Assembly (NCBI GenBank): GCA_964484135.1 | Contig: CAZAEL010000042.1 | Location: 1-20,477 of the forward strand | Origin: CAZAEL01 sp964484135 | Lineage (GTDB): Bacteria; Elusimicrobiota; Elusimicrobia; FEN-1173 | DNA: 20,477 nucleotides | Reading direction: 5' to 3' | In this document: in pieces, positions 12,790-20,477 of the stretch | Layout: each line of letters starts with the position of its first letter | Position numbering within the stretch: the stretch's first letter is position 1 | Program-made: the position numbers and the translations under genes | The notes under the pieces: generated by a model | Seen by the model: the letters and a program-made list of their open reading frames with translations, nothing else | Told to the model about the DNA's origin: nothing | Databases searched by the model: none

Positions 12790-13827
12790 CTACTGAATGA
12801 TCTTGAACTCCACCCGCCGGTTGCGGGCGCGGCCCTCCTCCGTCTCGTTGGTGTCCACGGGGAGCATTTCGCCGTACCCCACGGCCGTGATCTTGTCCGG
12901 CGGCATGGCGAAGTTGTGGATGATGTACGCCCGCACCGCCTCGGTGCGGGCCTGGGAGAGGACCAGGTTGGCCTCGTCGGAGCCGACGTTGTCCGTGTGG
13001 CCCTCGATGCGCAGGCTGAACTGGGGGTAGCGCTTGACGATGGTGCCCACGATGTCCAGGGTCTCGTAGGATTCGGGCAGGATCACGGCCTGGCCGGTCT
13101 CGAACAGGATGGGCGGAATTTTCTGCTCCAGGATGTCCTGTTGCACCTTGTTGAGCTCTTCCTGCGCCACCTGCACCTCGTGGGGGACCGCGGGCGCGGC
13201 CTCCATCGGCGCGGGCGGGGGCAGGGGTTTGCGGGGTTTTTCCGGGATCCAGGAATCGGGCAGGTAAAAGTACAGGGCCGCGGACAGGGTGAGGGTCTGG
13301 AAATCCTTTTCGCCCTTGGCGCCGTGGGTGAAGTGGCGGTACGCCCCTTCCACGCCCACGCTGTTGAAGGGCGACAGGCGCCACTCCAGCCCCAGCCCGA
13401 GGGAAGCCGTGAGCTTGGTCCAGGCGTCCTTGGCCGCGAAGACCTGCCGGGTGTTGCGGCTCACGCCCAGGCCCAGGGCCGCGTACGGGTTCCACACGGG
13501 CGTGCGGGCCAGGGAGTAGATGCCCACCAGGGTGAGGGGCTGGGTGTTGAGCTTTTGCGAAGAGTTGACCGAGGATTTGTGGGACTGGCTGGAGAAGGAA
13601 CCGGCCACGGCCCATTCGTCCGTGAGCTCCTGGCGCACCCGCATGCCCACGTGGGTGCCGTCGTTGTACGCCTGGGAGAACTCCGCGGGGCCGGAGGGCA
13701 TGGCCAGGCCCGCCTCCAGCCCGATGGACCACTTGGAGGGGTCCTCGTAAGCGAACAGCGCGGGAGGCGGGAAGTGGGAAGTGATAAGAAACAGGAAGAC
13801 GGCCGCCCGCCTCAGTTGCCCCTGCAT
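12790..13827 (-). CDS. OmpA-family outer-membrane protein
   Basis: A 345-aa precursor. A signal peptide of about 21-27 residues leads into an N-terminal beta-barrel (about 30-205), a Pro-rich linker (KPRKPLPPPAP), a short helical stretch, and a C-terminal OmpA/peptidoglycan-binding domain (about 240-345) with IEGHTDNVGSDEANLVLSQA and RARNRRVEFKI. It probably tethers the outer membrane to peptidoglycan. The ATG at 13827 is chosen because GGGAGGTG lies directly upstream. GTG 13854 is a longer in-frame alternative overlapping the pdxA stop. Part of the signal peptide is coded by a heptad repeat. Last gene of the mfd operon. Confidence 0.88.
   Translation of the reverse strand: MQGQLRRAAVFLFLITSHFPPPALFAYEDPSKWSIGLEAGLAMPSGPAEFSQAYNDGTHVGMRVRQELTDEWAVAGSFSSQSHKSSVNSSQKLNTQPLTLVGIYSLARTPVWNPYAALGLGVSRNTRQVFAAKDAWTKLTASLGLGLEWRLSPFNSVGVEGAYRHFTHGAKGEKDFQTLTLSAALYFYLPDSWIPEKPRKPLPPPAPMEAAPAVPHEVQVAQEELNKVQQDILEQKIPPILFETGQAVILPESYETLDIVGTIVKRYPQFSLRIEGHTDNVGSDEANLVLSQARTEAVRAYIIHNFAMPPDKITAVGYGEMLPVDTNETEEGRARNRRVEFKIIQ
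13762..13789 (-). repeat. Heptad repeat (family 3) in the OmpA-family signal peptide
   Basis: On the plus strand GGGAGGC-GGGAAGT-GGGAAGT is followed by a degenerate GATAAGA. That is three clear heptads and a fourth worn one. It codes for SHFPPP and adjoining residues at the end of the signal peptide. No opposite arm is seen. Confidence 0.6.
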
Positions 13828-13850
13828 GTTCACCTCCCGCCGCACGCTTC

Positions 13851-14867
13851 TCACCTGAAACGCCTTTGGATTTCCAGGGCCCAGAGCGCGGCTTCCACCG
13901 TGGCCGCGGGGTCCGCCCCCCGGTAGGGCCGGGCGCCTTGCGCCAGGTCGAAGGCCGTGCCGTGCCCGGGGGAGGTCCGCACCCAGGGCAGGCCCAGGGT
14001 GACGTTCACCACGCCGCGGGGGTGGAGGGTCTTCAAGGGGATCATGCCCTGGTCGTGGTACAGGCAGGCCACCACGTCGTATTGCCCGGCCGCGTGTTTG
14101 GCCCAGGCCACGTCCGCGGGCAGGGGGCCTTCGGCCCGGACGCCCTTGGCCCGCAGGTCCCTGACCGCGGGGGAGACCACGCGTTGTTCCTCGTCGCCCA
14201 AAAGGCCGTTGTCGCCCGCGTGGGGGTTCAAGCCGCAGACGGCCCAGCGGGGACGCCGCTTCAGGCCCAGGACGCGGGCCAGGCGGGGGTCGGCCCAGCG
14301 GAGCGCCTCCACCAGGGAAGCCCGGGTGAGGCGGCGGGGCACGTCTTTCAAGGGGAGGTGTCGGGTGAGGAGCAGCGCCCGCAGGGGTCCGGCCGCCATC
14401 AGCATTTCCGTGCGGGGGACGCCGCTCAAGGACGCCAGCATTTCCGTGTGGCCGGGAAAGGGCAGGCCCGCCAGGTGGAGCGATTCCTTGGACACGGGGC
14501 CGGTCACCACCGCGGCCACGCGTTTTTGCAGGGCCAGGGCCGCGGCGGTGCGGATGGCCAGGGCCGCGGCCTCGCCCGCGATCTTCTGCGGCCGGCCCAG
14601 GGCCAGGGCGCGGATGTGGGGATGGGGCACGTGCAGGACGTTGACGGCGCCGGGGCGGTATTCGGACAGGTCCGCGATGGGCCGGACCGCCAGCCCGGGG
14701 AGGGACACGAAACGCCGGATCACCCAGGCGTCGCCCACCAGCACGGGCCGGCAGAGGCGGGTGACGCGGGGGTCCCGGGCCGCCGCCGCGCCGACCCAGG
14801 GGCCGATGCCGGCCGGGTCGCCGAGGGTGAGGGCCAGGAAGGGGCGTTTATTCGGGTTTGACCTCAT
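13851..14867 (-). CDS. pdxA: 4-hydroxythreonine-4-phosphate dehydrogenase PdxA
   Basis: A 338-aa cytoplasmic enzyme of pyridoxal-phosphate synthesis. GDPAGIGP (16-23), TGPVSKESL, GHTEML (H140), and the metal ligands H170 (TRHLPL), H216 (LNPHAGD) and H271 (YHDQGM) agree with the E. coli layout. The C-terminus has SPGHGTAFD. The ATG overlaps the end of the SurA-like gene by 20 nt, so translation is probably coupled. The surA-pdxA pairing is also found in E. coli. Confidence 0.95.
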   Translation of the reverse strand: MRSNPNKRPFLALTLGDPAGIGPWVGAAAARDPRVTRLCRPVLVGDAWVIRRFVSLPGLAVRPIADLSEYRPGAVNVLHVPHPHIRALALGRPQKIAGEAAALAIRTAAALALQKRVAAVVTGPVSKESLHLAGLPFPGHTEMLASLSGVPRTEMLMAAGPLRALLLTRHLPLKDVPRRLTRASLVEALRWADPRLARVLGLKRRPRWAVCGLNPHAGDNGLLGDEEQRVVSPAVRDLRAKGVRAEGPLPADVAWAKHAAGQYDVVACLYHDQGMIPLKTLHPRGVVNVTLGLPWVRTSPGHGTAFDLAQGARPYRGADPAATVEAALWALEIQRRFR

Positions 14868-16068
14868 CCAGGTTCATCTGGACTTTGATGGACGCGCTCT
14901 GGCGGAGGTTCTTGATGAAGTCTTCGAAGTGTTTCTGGGCGTTGACCCGGTAGATGTACTCCTTGAGGTCGTCCTCCGCGTCCTCATACCGCAGCTTGGC
15001 CGCGGCCCGCTTCTCCTCCACCTTGATGATGTGAAAGCCGAAATCCGTCTCCACGACGTCCGACACGTCCCCCACGCCCAGGCCGAAGGCGGCCTTCTCG
15101 AAGGGCGGCACCATCTGGCCGCGGCCGAAGGCGCCCAGGTCGCCGCCGCGCGCCGCGCTGCCCTTGTCCTCCGAATGTTTTTGGGCCATCTCCGCGAAGT
15201 CCGCGCCGGCCAGGATTTTCTTGCGGATGTCCTCGGCTTTCCGCCGGGACATGGATTTGTCCTTGAAGTCGGCGTCCTTGTCGGAGCGGATCAGGATGTG
15301 GCGCGCGCGCACGCGCTCGCCGGTCTGGGCCGCGAAGTACCGGGCCAGGGACTGTAGGTCCGCGGCCTCCTCCTCGTCCAGGCCCTTCACCTCCTTGCCC
15401 TGCATGAGCGCGGTGAGCCGGTCGAAGAGCTGTTTCGCCTCTTCGTCCGTGGGCGGCTTGGAGCGGTCGCGCACCTCCTGGCTGGTGAGCTGCACCACGC
15501 TCAGCTGGTCGCGGATGCGGTCCTGGAACTGCTTGTCGCTCAGGCCTTCCTTGACCAGCTCCTGCTTGAACTTGGCGTCGGCTTCCTTGATGAATTCGGG
15601 GTTCTTCTGGGAAAGCTCCTTCCAGGCGGCCGCCAGGTCGGGGCCGGCCTCCTCGGGGTTGTCGGGCGATTGGGCGGCCATGGCCCGCTGGATGATGTTT
15701 TCCAGGGCGCGGCGGCCCTCCTCGGGCAGGAACCGCGACTTGACCTGGACGACGCCGTTCTCCAGGTCCCGCTGGTTCACCCGCAGCTTGCGCTTCTTGG
15801 CCTCCTGGAGCAGGATCTTGTCGTCGATCATCTGTTCCAGGATCTTTTTGCGGGTCTCCTTCTCCCACTCCGGGGTCATCTGCTCCGCCGGAAGGAGGGT
15901 TTTTTGCTGTTCCTTGAAGGCGGTCCAGTTCTTTTCAAACTCGGAGAGCAGGACCGCCTCGCCGTTGACCGTGGCGACGGTGCGGTTCACCACCTTGGCC
16001 GCGGCCAGGGAAACCGCCGCCAGCAGAATCGTCCCCGCCGCCATGAAGCTGCGTCTTTCGCGTCTCAA
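14848..16068 (-). CDS. surA: SurA-like periplasmic peptidyl-prolyl isomerase/chaperone
   Basis: A 406-aa precursor. A signal peptide (FMAAGTILLAAVSLAAA) is followed by a SurA N-terminal chaperone region (VNRTVATVNGEAVLLSEFEK through about residue 200) and one parvulin PPIC domain (about 255-355) with RARHILIRSD, GGDLGAFGRGQMVPPFEKAA and ETDFGFHIIKVE. E. coli SurA has two parvulin domains; only one is seen here. It should help fold outer-membrane proteins, such as the OmpA-type protein at the end of the operon. The start is TTG, supported by AGGAGG exactly 8 nt upstream. ATG 16044 is too far from it. Confidence 0.88.
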   Translation of the reverse strand: MRRERRSFMAAGTILLAAVSLAAAKVVNRTVATVNGEAVLLSEFEKNWTAFKEQQKTLLPAEQMTPEWEKETRKKILEQMIDDKILLQEAKKRKLRVNQRDLENGVVQVKSRFLPEEGRRALENIIQRAMAAQSPDNPEEAGPDLAAAWKELSQKNPEFIKEADAKFKQELVKEGLSDKQFQDRIRDQLSVVQLTSQEVRDRSKPPTDEEAKQLFDRLTALMQGKEVKGLDEEEAADLQSLARYFAAQTGERVRARHILIRSDKDADFKDKSMSRRKAEDIRKKILAGADFAEMAQKHSEDKGSAARGGDLGAFGRGQMVPPFEKAAFGLGVGDVSDVVETDFGFHIIKVEEKRAAAKLRYEDAEDDLKEYIYRVNAQKHFEDFIKNLRQSASIKVQMNLDEVKPE

Positions 16069-16080
16069 GATCAGTTCCTC

Positions 16081-17001
16081 CTACGATGGTTTTTTGGAGA
16101 GCCGCGCGTCGGCGGCCGGCTCTCCGGTCTTCAGGTTGTCCAACGCGGCCGGGTTCGTGAAAACGTCGTAACGCCGCCGGGCCTGCTCGAGCCAATCCTG
16201 GAATTTCTTCTTTTCCACGACCGAGCGGATCCGGTCGGCGTTCTCTTCGAAGGGGAGGTCGGCCAGCTTCCGCTCTCCGGTCTTGCGGATGAGGTGATGG
16301 CCGAAGGGGGAAGACACCACCCCGGACACCTCTCCGGGCTTGAGGCCCGCCAGGGCCTTTTCAAAGGACGGCACCAGGCTGCCCGGCAGGAGGTACCCCA
16401 TGTCCCCGCCCGCCGCGCCGGTGGCTTTGTCCTCGGACAGCTCGCGGGCCAGTTTTTCAAAGGGTTCCCCGGCCGCCAGGCGCTCCTTCGCGGCCCGGGC
16501 CGCGGCCTCGTCGCTGAACAGGATGTGGCCGGCGCGGGTCTCCTTTTCCCTGGCCCAGTAGTCCCGCACCTCGGCGTCCGTGACCTTGAGGTCCCCGCCC
16601 TGCAAAAACCGGAAATATTCGCCGATCAACAGGCGTTCGCCCGTTTCCCGGTGCTGGCGCTCCAGTTCGGCCTTCAGCTCCTTCAGCCGCGCCTCCAGCT
16701 TGGCCCGGGACGGAAAATCCGCCCGCTTGGCCTCGGACAGGAGGATCTTGCGTCGCACCAGCAGTTCCAGGAGCTCACGCCGTCCGGCCGGGGTTTCCAG
16801 GTACCCGTTCTGGACCGGGTTCGACTGGCCCATTTCCCGCAACAGATCCGCGGCCGTGACCTTTTCCCGGCCCACCCGCGCCAGCACGGGGTCCTTGGGG
16901 CCGCAGCCCGCGCTCCCCAGCGCCAAGAGCCCCGCCAGCAGGGCGGCGGGCCGGAGCGGATTCGCCTTGTAAATTTCGATCAAAATCCGACGGAGGAACA
17001 C
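16081..17001 (-). CDS. PpiC-type peptidyl-prolyl isomerase, probable lipoprotein
   Basis: A 306-aa protein with one parvulin domain (about 150-250: RAGHILFSDE, GGDMGYLLPGSLVPSFEKAL, SPFGHHLIRKTGERK) after a helical N-terminal region like SurA/PrsA. The signal sequence ends LALGSAGC, a fair lipobox with C33 as lipidation site. A GTG start at 17001 lies 18 nt after mfd, with no clear Shine-Dalgarno. It is the first of two parvulins in tandem, so the pair may share envelope-protein folding. Confidence 0.85.
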   Translation of the reverse strand: MFLRRILIEIYKANPLRPAALLAGLLALGSAGCGPKDPVLARVGREKVTAADLLREMGQSNPVQNGYLETPAGRRELLELLVRRKILLSEAKRADFPSRAKLEARLKELKAELERQHRETGERLLIGEYFRFLQGGDLKVTDAEVRDYWAREKETRAGHILFSDEAAARAAKERLAAGEPFEKLARELSEDKATGAAGGDMGYLLPGSLVPSFEKALAGLKPGEVSGVVSSPFGHHLIRKTGERKLADLPFEENADRIRSVVEKKKFQDWLEQARRRYDVFTNPAALDNLKTGEPAADARLSKKPS

Positions 17002-17019
17002 CGTTCCAGTGATACCAAA

Positions 17020-20000
17020 TTACCCCAGGGTTGACAAGAAATTTCTGGTCCACTCCAGGAGGTTTTCCGGCAGGGGCGGCGTGAAACGCATGCCGAAGGC
17101 CGTTCCCCCACGGCACTTCTCGCCAGCGCGGTCGGGCTGTCCCGGCAAAAAGGAGAACCGCGCGCCGTGGGTCTTGACCAGGCCGTCCAGGACGTCCGGG
17201 GGGAAGCGGGCGTCCTCCAGAAAACGGATCTCCAGCCCCTTCCGCGTCGCCGCGATCTTGGACACCTTCCGATCCCGGGCCGCGTGCCGCAGGGCCGCCA
17301 CCTCGAAAAGCCGGGCCGCGGGTTCCGGCAGGGGGCCGCAGCGGTCCGCCAGCTCTTCTTTGAGCGCGTCCAGGTCCGCGGGGGAGGCGTCCAGGAGCCT
17401 TTTGTAGAACACCACCCGCTCCGCCTCCGAGGGCAGGTAGTCCTCGGGCAGGAACGCGGACACGGGCAGCTCCAGGGCGGGCTCGGGCCCCGCGCGCCGG
17501 GCCTCCCCGACCTCGCCCTGCTGGCGCTTGATCTCCTCGGTCAGGAGCTGGCCGTACAGGTCCATGCCCACCGCGTTCATGAAGCCGTGCTGCTCCGGCC
17601 CCAGCAGGTTGCCGGCGCCGCGGATCTCCAAATCCCGCATGGCCAGGCGGAAGCCGGAGCCCAGGGAGGCGAACTCCTTCAGCGCGCCCAGGCGCTTTTG
17701 GGCCTCCTCCGTGAGGCCCGTGCCGGGGGAATAGAACAGGTAGCAATAGGCCTTCTGCCGCTCCCGCCCCACCCGGCCCCGGAGCTGGTACAGCTGGGCC
17801 AGGCCGAAGTCCTCCGCCTCCTCCACGATCAGGGTGTTCACGGAGGGGATGTCCAGCCCGGACTCGATGATGCTGGTGGACAGCAGGATGTTGAACTTCC
17901 TGTGGAGGAACTCCCACATGGTTTTTTCGAGCTGCGTCCCGGTCATTTTTCCGTGGGCCAGGCAGATGGAAAAACCGGGGCCGGAGGCCGGGGGCTGGGG
18001 GCCGGCGGAGGGGATGAAGCCGTGCTCCTTCAAAACGTTTTCCAGCCATTTCTTGCGTTCGTTGATGGTGCCGACGCGGTTGTGCACGTAGAACACCTGC
18101 CCGCCGCGCCTGAGCTCGTGCTCCACCGCGGCCAGCACGATCTTTTGGTCGAAGGGACCCACGTGCGTGGCGATGGGCAGCCGCCCCTCCGGCGGGGTTT
18201 CGATGACGGACAGGGCCTTCACCCCGCCCATGGCCGCGCCCAGGGTCCGGGGGATGGGCGTGGCCGACAGCGCCAGCACGTCCACCACGTCCCGGAAGGC
18301 CATCAGCCGCTCCTTCTGCTTGACGCCGAAGCGGTGCTCCTCGTCCACGATGATGAGGCCCAGGTTTTTGAACGTGACGTCGGGCGAAAGCAGGCGGTGG
18401 GTGCCGATCAGGATGTCGATGACGCCCCGGCGCAGGTCCGCCAGGACGCGCTTTTCCTCCCCCGGCTTGGCGAAGCGGGACAGCACGGCGACGGACACGG
18501 GGTAGTCCGCGAACCGTTCCCGGAAGTTGCGGCCGTGCTGCTCCGCCAGGATGGTGGTGGGCACCAGCACCGCCACCTGCCGGCCCGCGGCCACGGCCTT
18601 GAACGCGGCCCGCATGGCCACCTCGGTCTTGCCGTACCCCACGTCCCCGCAGACCAGCCGGTCCATGGGGCGGGGGCGGATCATGTCGTTCTTGACCTCT
18701 TCGATGGCCTTGGCCTGGTCCGGCGTCAATTCATAGAGGAAAGAGGCGCCGAACTCCTTTTCCAGGTGGGAGTCCGGCGGGTACGCGATGCCGGGGATGG
18801 CGGCCCGCTTGGCGGCCCGGGCCAGGAGCTCCCGCGCCAGCTCCGCCACCGAGGCCTGCACCTCTTCCTTGGTGCGGTCCCAGGTGGCGGTGTCCAGAGA
18901 GGAGAGCTTGGGGGTCTTGCCGTCCGTGCCGATGTGCTTCTGCACCTGGCGGAACTCGAAGAGCGGCACGAACACCCGGTCCCCGCCCCGGTACTCCAGG
19001 CGCAGGTAGTCCGCCTCCACGCCGCCGGCCCGCACCCGCTCCAGGCCCTTGTACCGGCCCACGCCGAACCGTTCGTGCACCACGTAGTCGCCCTTGGAGA
19101 GCTGGGCGATTTCCGTGATCGCTTTGCCGCCGGTGAACTTGGGCAGGCGGAGCCGCCGGCGGTACCGGCCGAAAATCTCGCCGTTGGACAGGACCGCGAT
19201 TTTTTGCGTCGGGTCCAGGAACCCCCGCGCCAGGAACCCGATGGGGAAGTCGATCTGCTTGTTTTCCAGGAACTTGGCCAGTCCCCGGTCCTGTTCCAGC
19301 AGGATTTCTTCCAGCCGTTCCTGCTCGCCGGGGTTGTGGCAGAACACGGCCGCGCGCCAGCCGTCGCGCACCCAGCCCTGCACGGCCTTGGCGAACATCT
19401 CCACCCGGTTGGCCTCCGCGCCGAAGGGCGGCGGGCCCAGGTACGGCTCCTCCCGGTCCGCGGGGCCCAGGTCCGCGCGGACGTAACGGCGGCCTTCCCA
19501 CGGGATCCGGGCTTCTTCGGGCAGCGCGGATTCAAAGAGCGTCCCGTCCGGGCCCAGGTAATCCAAAAGACCGGGGCTGGAGGCCGGGGGTTGGGGGCTG
19601 GTTGAGGAAATTTCGCTTTTGCCGATCCCCAGCCCCCCATCCCCAGCCCCACGCAGTGCGGCGGGCCGCACCAATGCGCTGTCCAGCGCGTCCGAGGACC
19701 GTTGGGTGGCCATGTCGATCTTGCGGATGGATTCGATCCGGTCGTAGGGCCAGAGGATGCGGGCCGGGCCGTCCCAGCCCGGAGACCAGAGGTCCACCAC
19801 CTCGCCGCGCACCGCCAGCTCGCCCACCTGCTCCACCGTGTCCGCGCGCTCGTACCCCCGGCGGCTCAGGTCCGCCAAAAAGGCCGCGCGGTCCAGTCGG
19901 TCGCCCCAGCGGAGCCGGCGATGGGCCTTCTTGAACTCTTCGGGCGGCGGCAGGGGCTCCTGGGCCGGTTCCCAGGCGGCGATCAGGAATTGGGCGGGAG

Positions 20001-20286
20001 GTTCCGCCGCGTCCGCCGCGGCCCAGCGGGACAGGGCCGTGACGCGCGCGTCCATCTCCTCCTCCGCGAAATAGACCGCGCCGCCCGGGGCCAGGGGGTT
20101 GCGCCAATGCTCCAGGGCCTGCAGGTCGTCGTGCAGGGTCTGGGCCGCCTCGTCCGAGGCGGTCAGCACCAGGCAGCGGCCCAGCTCCGACGCGTGGGTC
20201 AGGAGCCACCAGGCTTCGGACCCGCCGGGGAGGCCGCTGACGCGGAGGGTGGTTTTTTCTTTTGTGGTTTCCGTGTTTTTGGACAT
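17020..20286 (-). CDS. mfd: Transcription-repair coupling factor Mfd
   Basis: An 1088-aa ATPase that removes stalled RNA polymerase and recruits UvrA. It has a UvrB-like N-terminal region, an RNA-polymerase interaction domain (GDYVVHERFGVGRYKGL), then RecG-like motor motifs: GDVGYGKTEVAMRA (K553), DEEH 648-651, SATPIPRTLGAAM and GRVGRERQKAYCYLFY. The C-terminal D7 region contains LPEDYLPSEAERVVFYKRL. It is slightly shorter than E. coli Mfd (1148). Two in-frame heptad-repeat insertions are present: about residues 212-239 between the N-terminal domains, and about 761-770 in the second motor lobe. It heads the five-gene minus operon. Confidence 0.95.
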   Translation of the reverse strand: MSKNTETTKEKTTLRVSGLPGGSEAWWLLTHASELGRCLVLTASDEAAQTLHDDLQALEHWRNPLAPGGAVYFAEEEMDARVTALSRWAAADAAEPPAQFLIAAWEPAQEPLPPPEEFKKAHRRLRWGDRLDRAAFLADLSRRGYERADTVEQVGELAVRGEVVDLWSPGWDGPARILWPYDRIESIRKIDMATQRSSDALDSALVRPAALRGAGDGGLGIGKSEISSTSPQPPASSPGLLDYLGPDGTLFESALPEEARIPWEGRRYVRADLGPADREEPYLGPPPFGAEANRVEMFAKAVQGWVRDGWRAAVFCHNPGEQERLEEILLEQDRGLAKFLENKQIDFPIGFLARGFLDPTQKIAVLSNGEIFGRYRRRLRLPKFTGGKAITEIAQLSKGDYVVHERFGVGRYKGLERVRAGGVEADYLRLEYRGGDRVFVPLFEFRQVQKHIGTDGKTPKLSSLDTATWDRTKEEVQASVAELARELLARAAKRAAIPGIAYPPDSHLEKEFGASFLYELTPDQAKAIEEVKNDMIRPRPMDRLVCGDVGYGKTEVAMRAAFKAVAAGRQVAVLVPTTILAEQHGRNFRERFADYPVSVAVLSRFAKPGEEKRVLADLRRGVIDILIGTHRLLSPDVTFKNLGLIIVDEEHRFGVKQKERLMAFRDVVDVLALSATPIPRTLGAAMGGVKALSVIETPPEGRLPIATHVGPFDQKIVLAAVEHELRRGGQVFYVHNRVGTINERKKWLENVLKEHGFIPSAGPQPPASGPGFSICLAHGKMTGTQLEKTMWEFLHRKFNILLSTSIIESGLDIPSVNTLIVEEAEDFGLAQLYQLRGRVGRERQKAYCYLFYSPGTGLTEEAQKRLGALKEFASLGSGFRLAMRDLEIRGAGNLLGPEQHGFMNAVGMDLYGQLLTEEIKRQQGEVGEARRAGPEPALELPVSAFLPEDYLPSEAERVVFYKRLLDASPADLDALKEELADRCGPLPEPAARLFEVAALRHAARDRKVSKIAATRKGLEIRFLEDARFPPDVLDGLVKTHGARFSFLPGQPDRAGEKCRGGTAFGMRFTPPLPENLLEWTRNFLSTLG
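17977..18004 (-). repeat. Heptad arm (family 2) inside mfd, motor lobe
   Basis: On the plus strand four exact heptads of the form GRGGCYG, preceded by CC. It is translated as GPQPPASGPG. No partner arm is seen next to it. Confidence 0.85.
19571..19650 (-). repeat. Paired heptad arms (family 2) inside mfd, N-terminal part
   Basis: 19573-19600 is four GRGGNYG heptads after CC, and 19623-19650 is four CNNYCCC heptads, the inverse form. The loop is 22 nt. The 78-nt span keeps the mfd frame and adds a Gly/Ser/Pro-rich stretch (GAGDGGLGIG, then TSPQPPASSPG). Confidence 0.88.
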
Positions 20287-20306
20287 GGTTTCAAATTGTC
20301 ATTGCG

Positions 20307-20312
20307 ATTGTA
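20307..20312 (-). promoter_or_regulatory. Candidate -10 box of the mfd operon
   Basis: TACAAT on the minus strand, 20 nt before the mfd ATG. The place for a -35 is taken up by the GGGAGAGGG repeat and shows no consensus. Confidence 0.3.
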
Positions 20313-20348
20313 TCCCCTCTCCCTTCCAGGGAGAGGGTGTGGGTGAGG
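20313..20348. repeat. Interspersed CCCTCTCCC...GGGAGAGGG repeat
   Basis: CCCTCTCCC-TTCCA-GGGAGAGGG is followed by TGTGGGTGAGGG. It resembles a repeat common in many bacterial genomes (from memory). Confidence 0.75.
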
Positions 20349-20370
20349 GTTATCCCGTTAAAATTTTTGC

Positions 20371-20422
20371 GGGGGCTTCCCGCCCCCTGCACCCGGAAAA
20401 TTCGGAGGGCTTCCAGCCCTCC
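20371..20422. repeat. Two GC hairpins
   Basis: GGGGGC-TTCCC-GCCCCC (20371-20387) and GGAGGGCT-TCC-AGCCCTCC (20404-20422) follow one another, sharing a GGGCTTCC-type top strand. Neither has a U-run. They look like members of a dispersed palindromic repeat. Confidence 0.6.
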
Positions 20423-20427
20423 ACCCG

Positions 20428-20465
20428 GGTTCCTTCTCTTTTGCTCGTCCAAAAGAGAAGGAACC
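20428..20465. repeat. 15-bp perfect hairpin at the right edge
   Basis: GGTTCCTTCTCTTTT (20428-20442) pairs fully with 20451-20465 around the loop GCTCGTCC. No coding region is supported around it, and the window ends 12 nt later. Confidence 0.75.
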
Positions 20466-20477
20466 AAGAGAAAATGA

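Noticed and set aside
11822..13732. 636-codon minus frame opposite cysQ and overlapping the OmpA-type gene
   Set aside because: The same strand already carries the OmpA-type gene in another frame, and the translation is Arg/Gly/Pro/His-rich shadow sequence.
17167..19605. 812-codon plus frame opposite mfd
   Set aside because: A shadow of mfd codon bias, with no recognisable domain.

Overview
The window is high-GC bacterial DNA from a Gram-negative (two-membrane) organism. It encodes an OmpA-type protein, a 451-aa OprP-like porin ending in Phe, SurA-like periplasmic isomerases and several signal-peptide proteins. A small histone-fold protein, a SAM-II-like leader, heptad repeat arms and many dispersed inverted repeats suggest an uncultured-type lineage (Elusimicrobiota-like is my guess). 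Nothing in the window fixes the phylum.

Layout. (1) 1-636, minus: a tRNA-Asn(GUU) gene split in its anticodon by a 564-nt group IC3-like intron that carries an HNH endonuclease ORF. Upstream lie two perfect 178-bp tandem repeats plus a diverged third, each containing the first 18 nt of the tRNA. (2) 1171-2599, minus: a PQQ-dependent sugar dehydrogenase-like protein followed 14 nt later by a 65-aa bacterial histone and a terminator. (3) 2752-4101, plus: a class I/II aminotransferase. (4) 4210-12775, plus: a sulfate-assimilation operon. A consensus promoter and a SAM-II-like riboswitch with a terminator precede porin, sulfate-binding protein, cysT, cysW, a GIY-YIG ORF, cysA, an S23/four-helix-bundle pseudogene, cysC, cysH and cysQ. 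(5) 12790-20286, minus: mfd, a PpiC-type lipoprotein, a SurA-like isomerase, pdxA and an OmpA-family protein, very tightly packed. (6) 20287-20477: interspersed hairpin repeats.

How it works together. The porin, Sbp-CysTWA transporter, APS kinase, Fe-S APS/PAPS reductase and CysQ form a sulfate uptake, activation, reduction and PAP-recycling route. It is probably shut down when SAM is plentiful. ATP sulfurylase and sulfite reductase are not in the window.

The least ordinary features are the tRNA intron, whose ORF starts on the first intron base and runs through the ribozyme core, and a set of repeat arms made of four degenerate heptads. One arm family flanks each junction from cysA to cysQ and supplies the stop end of cysH and the N-terminus of cysQ. 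A second family is inserted in frame twice inside mfd. A third forms part of the OmpA signal peptide.
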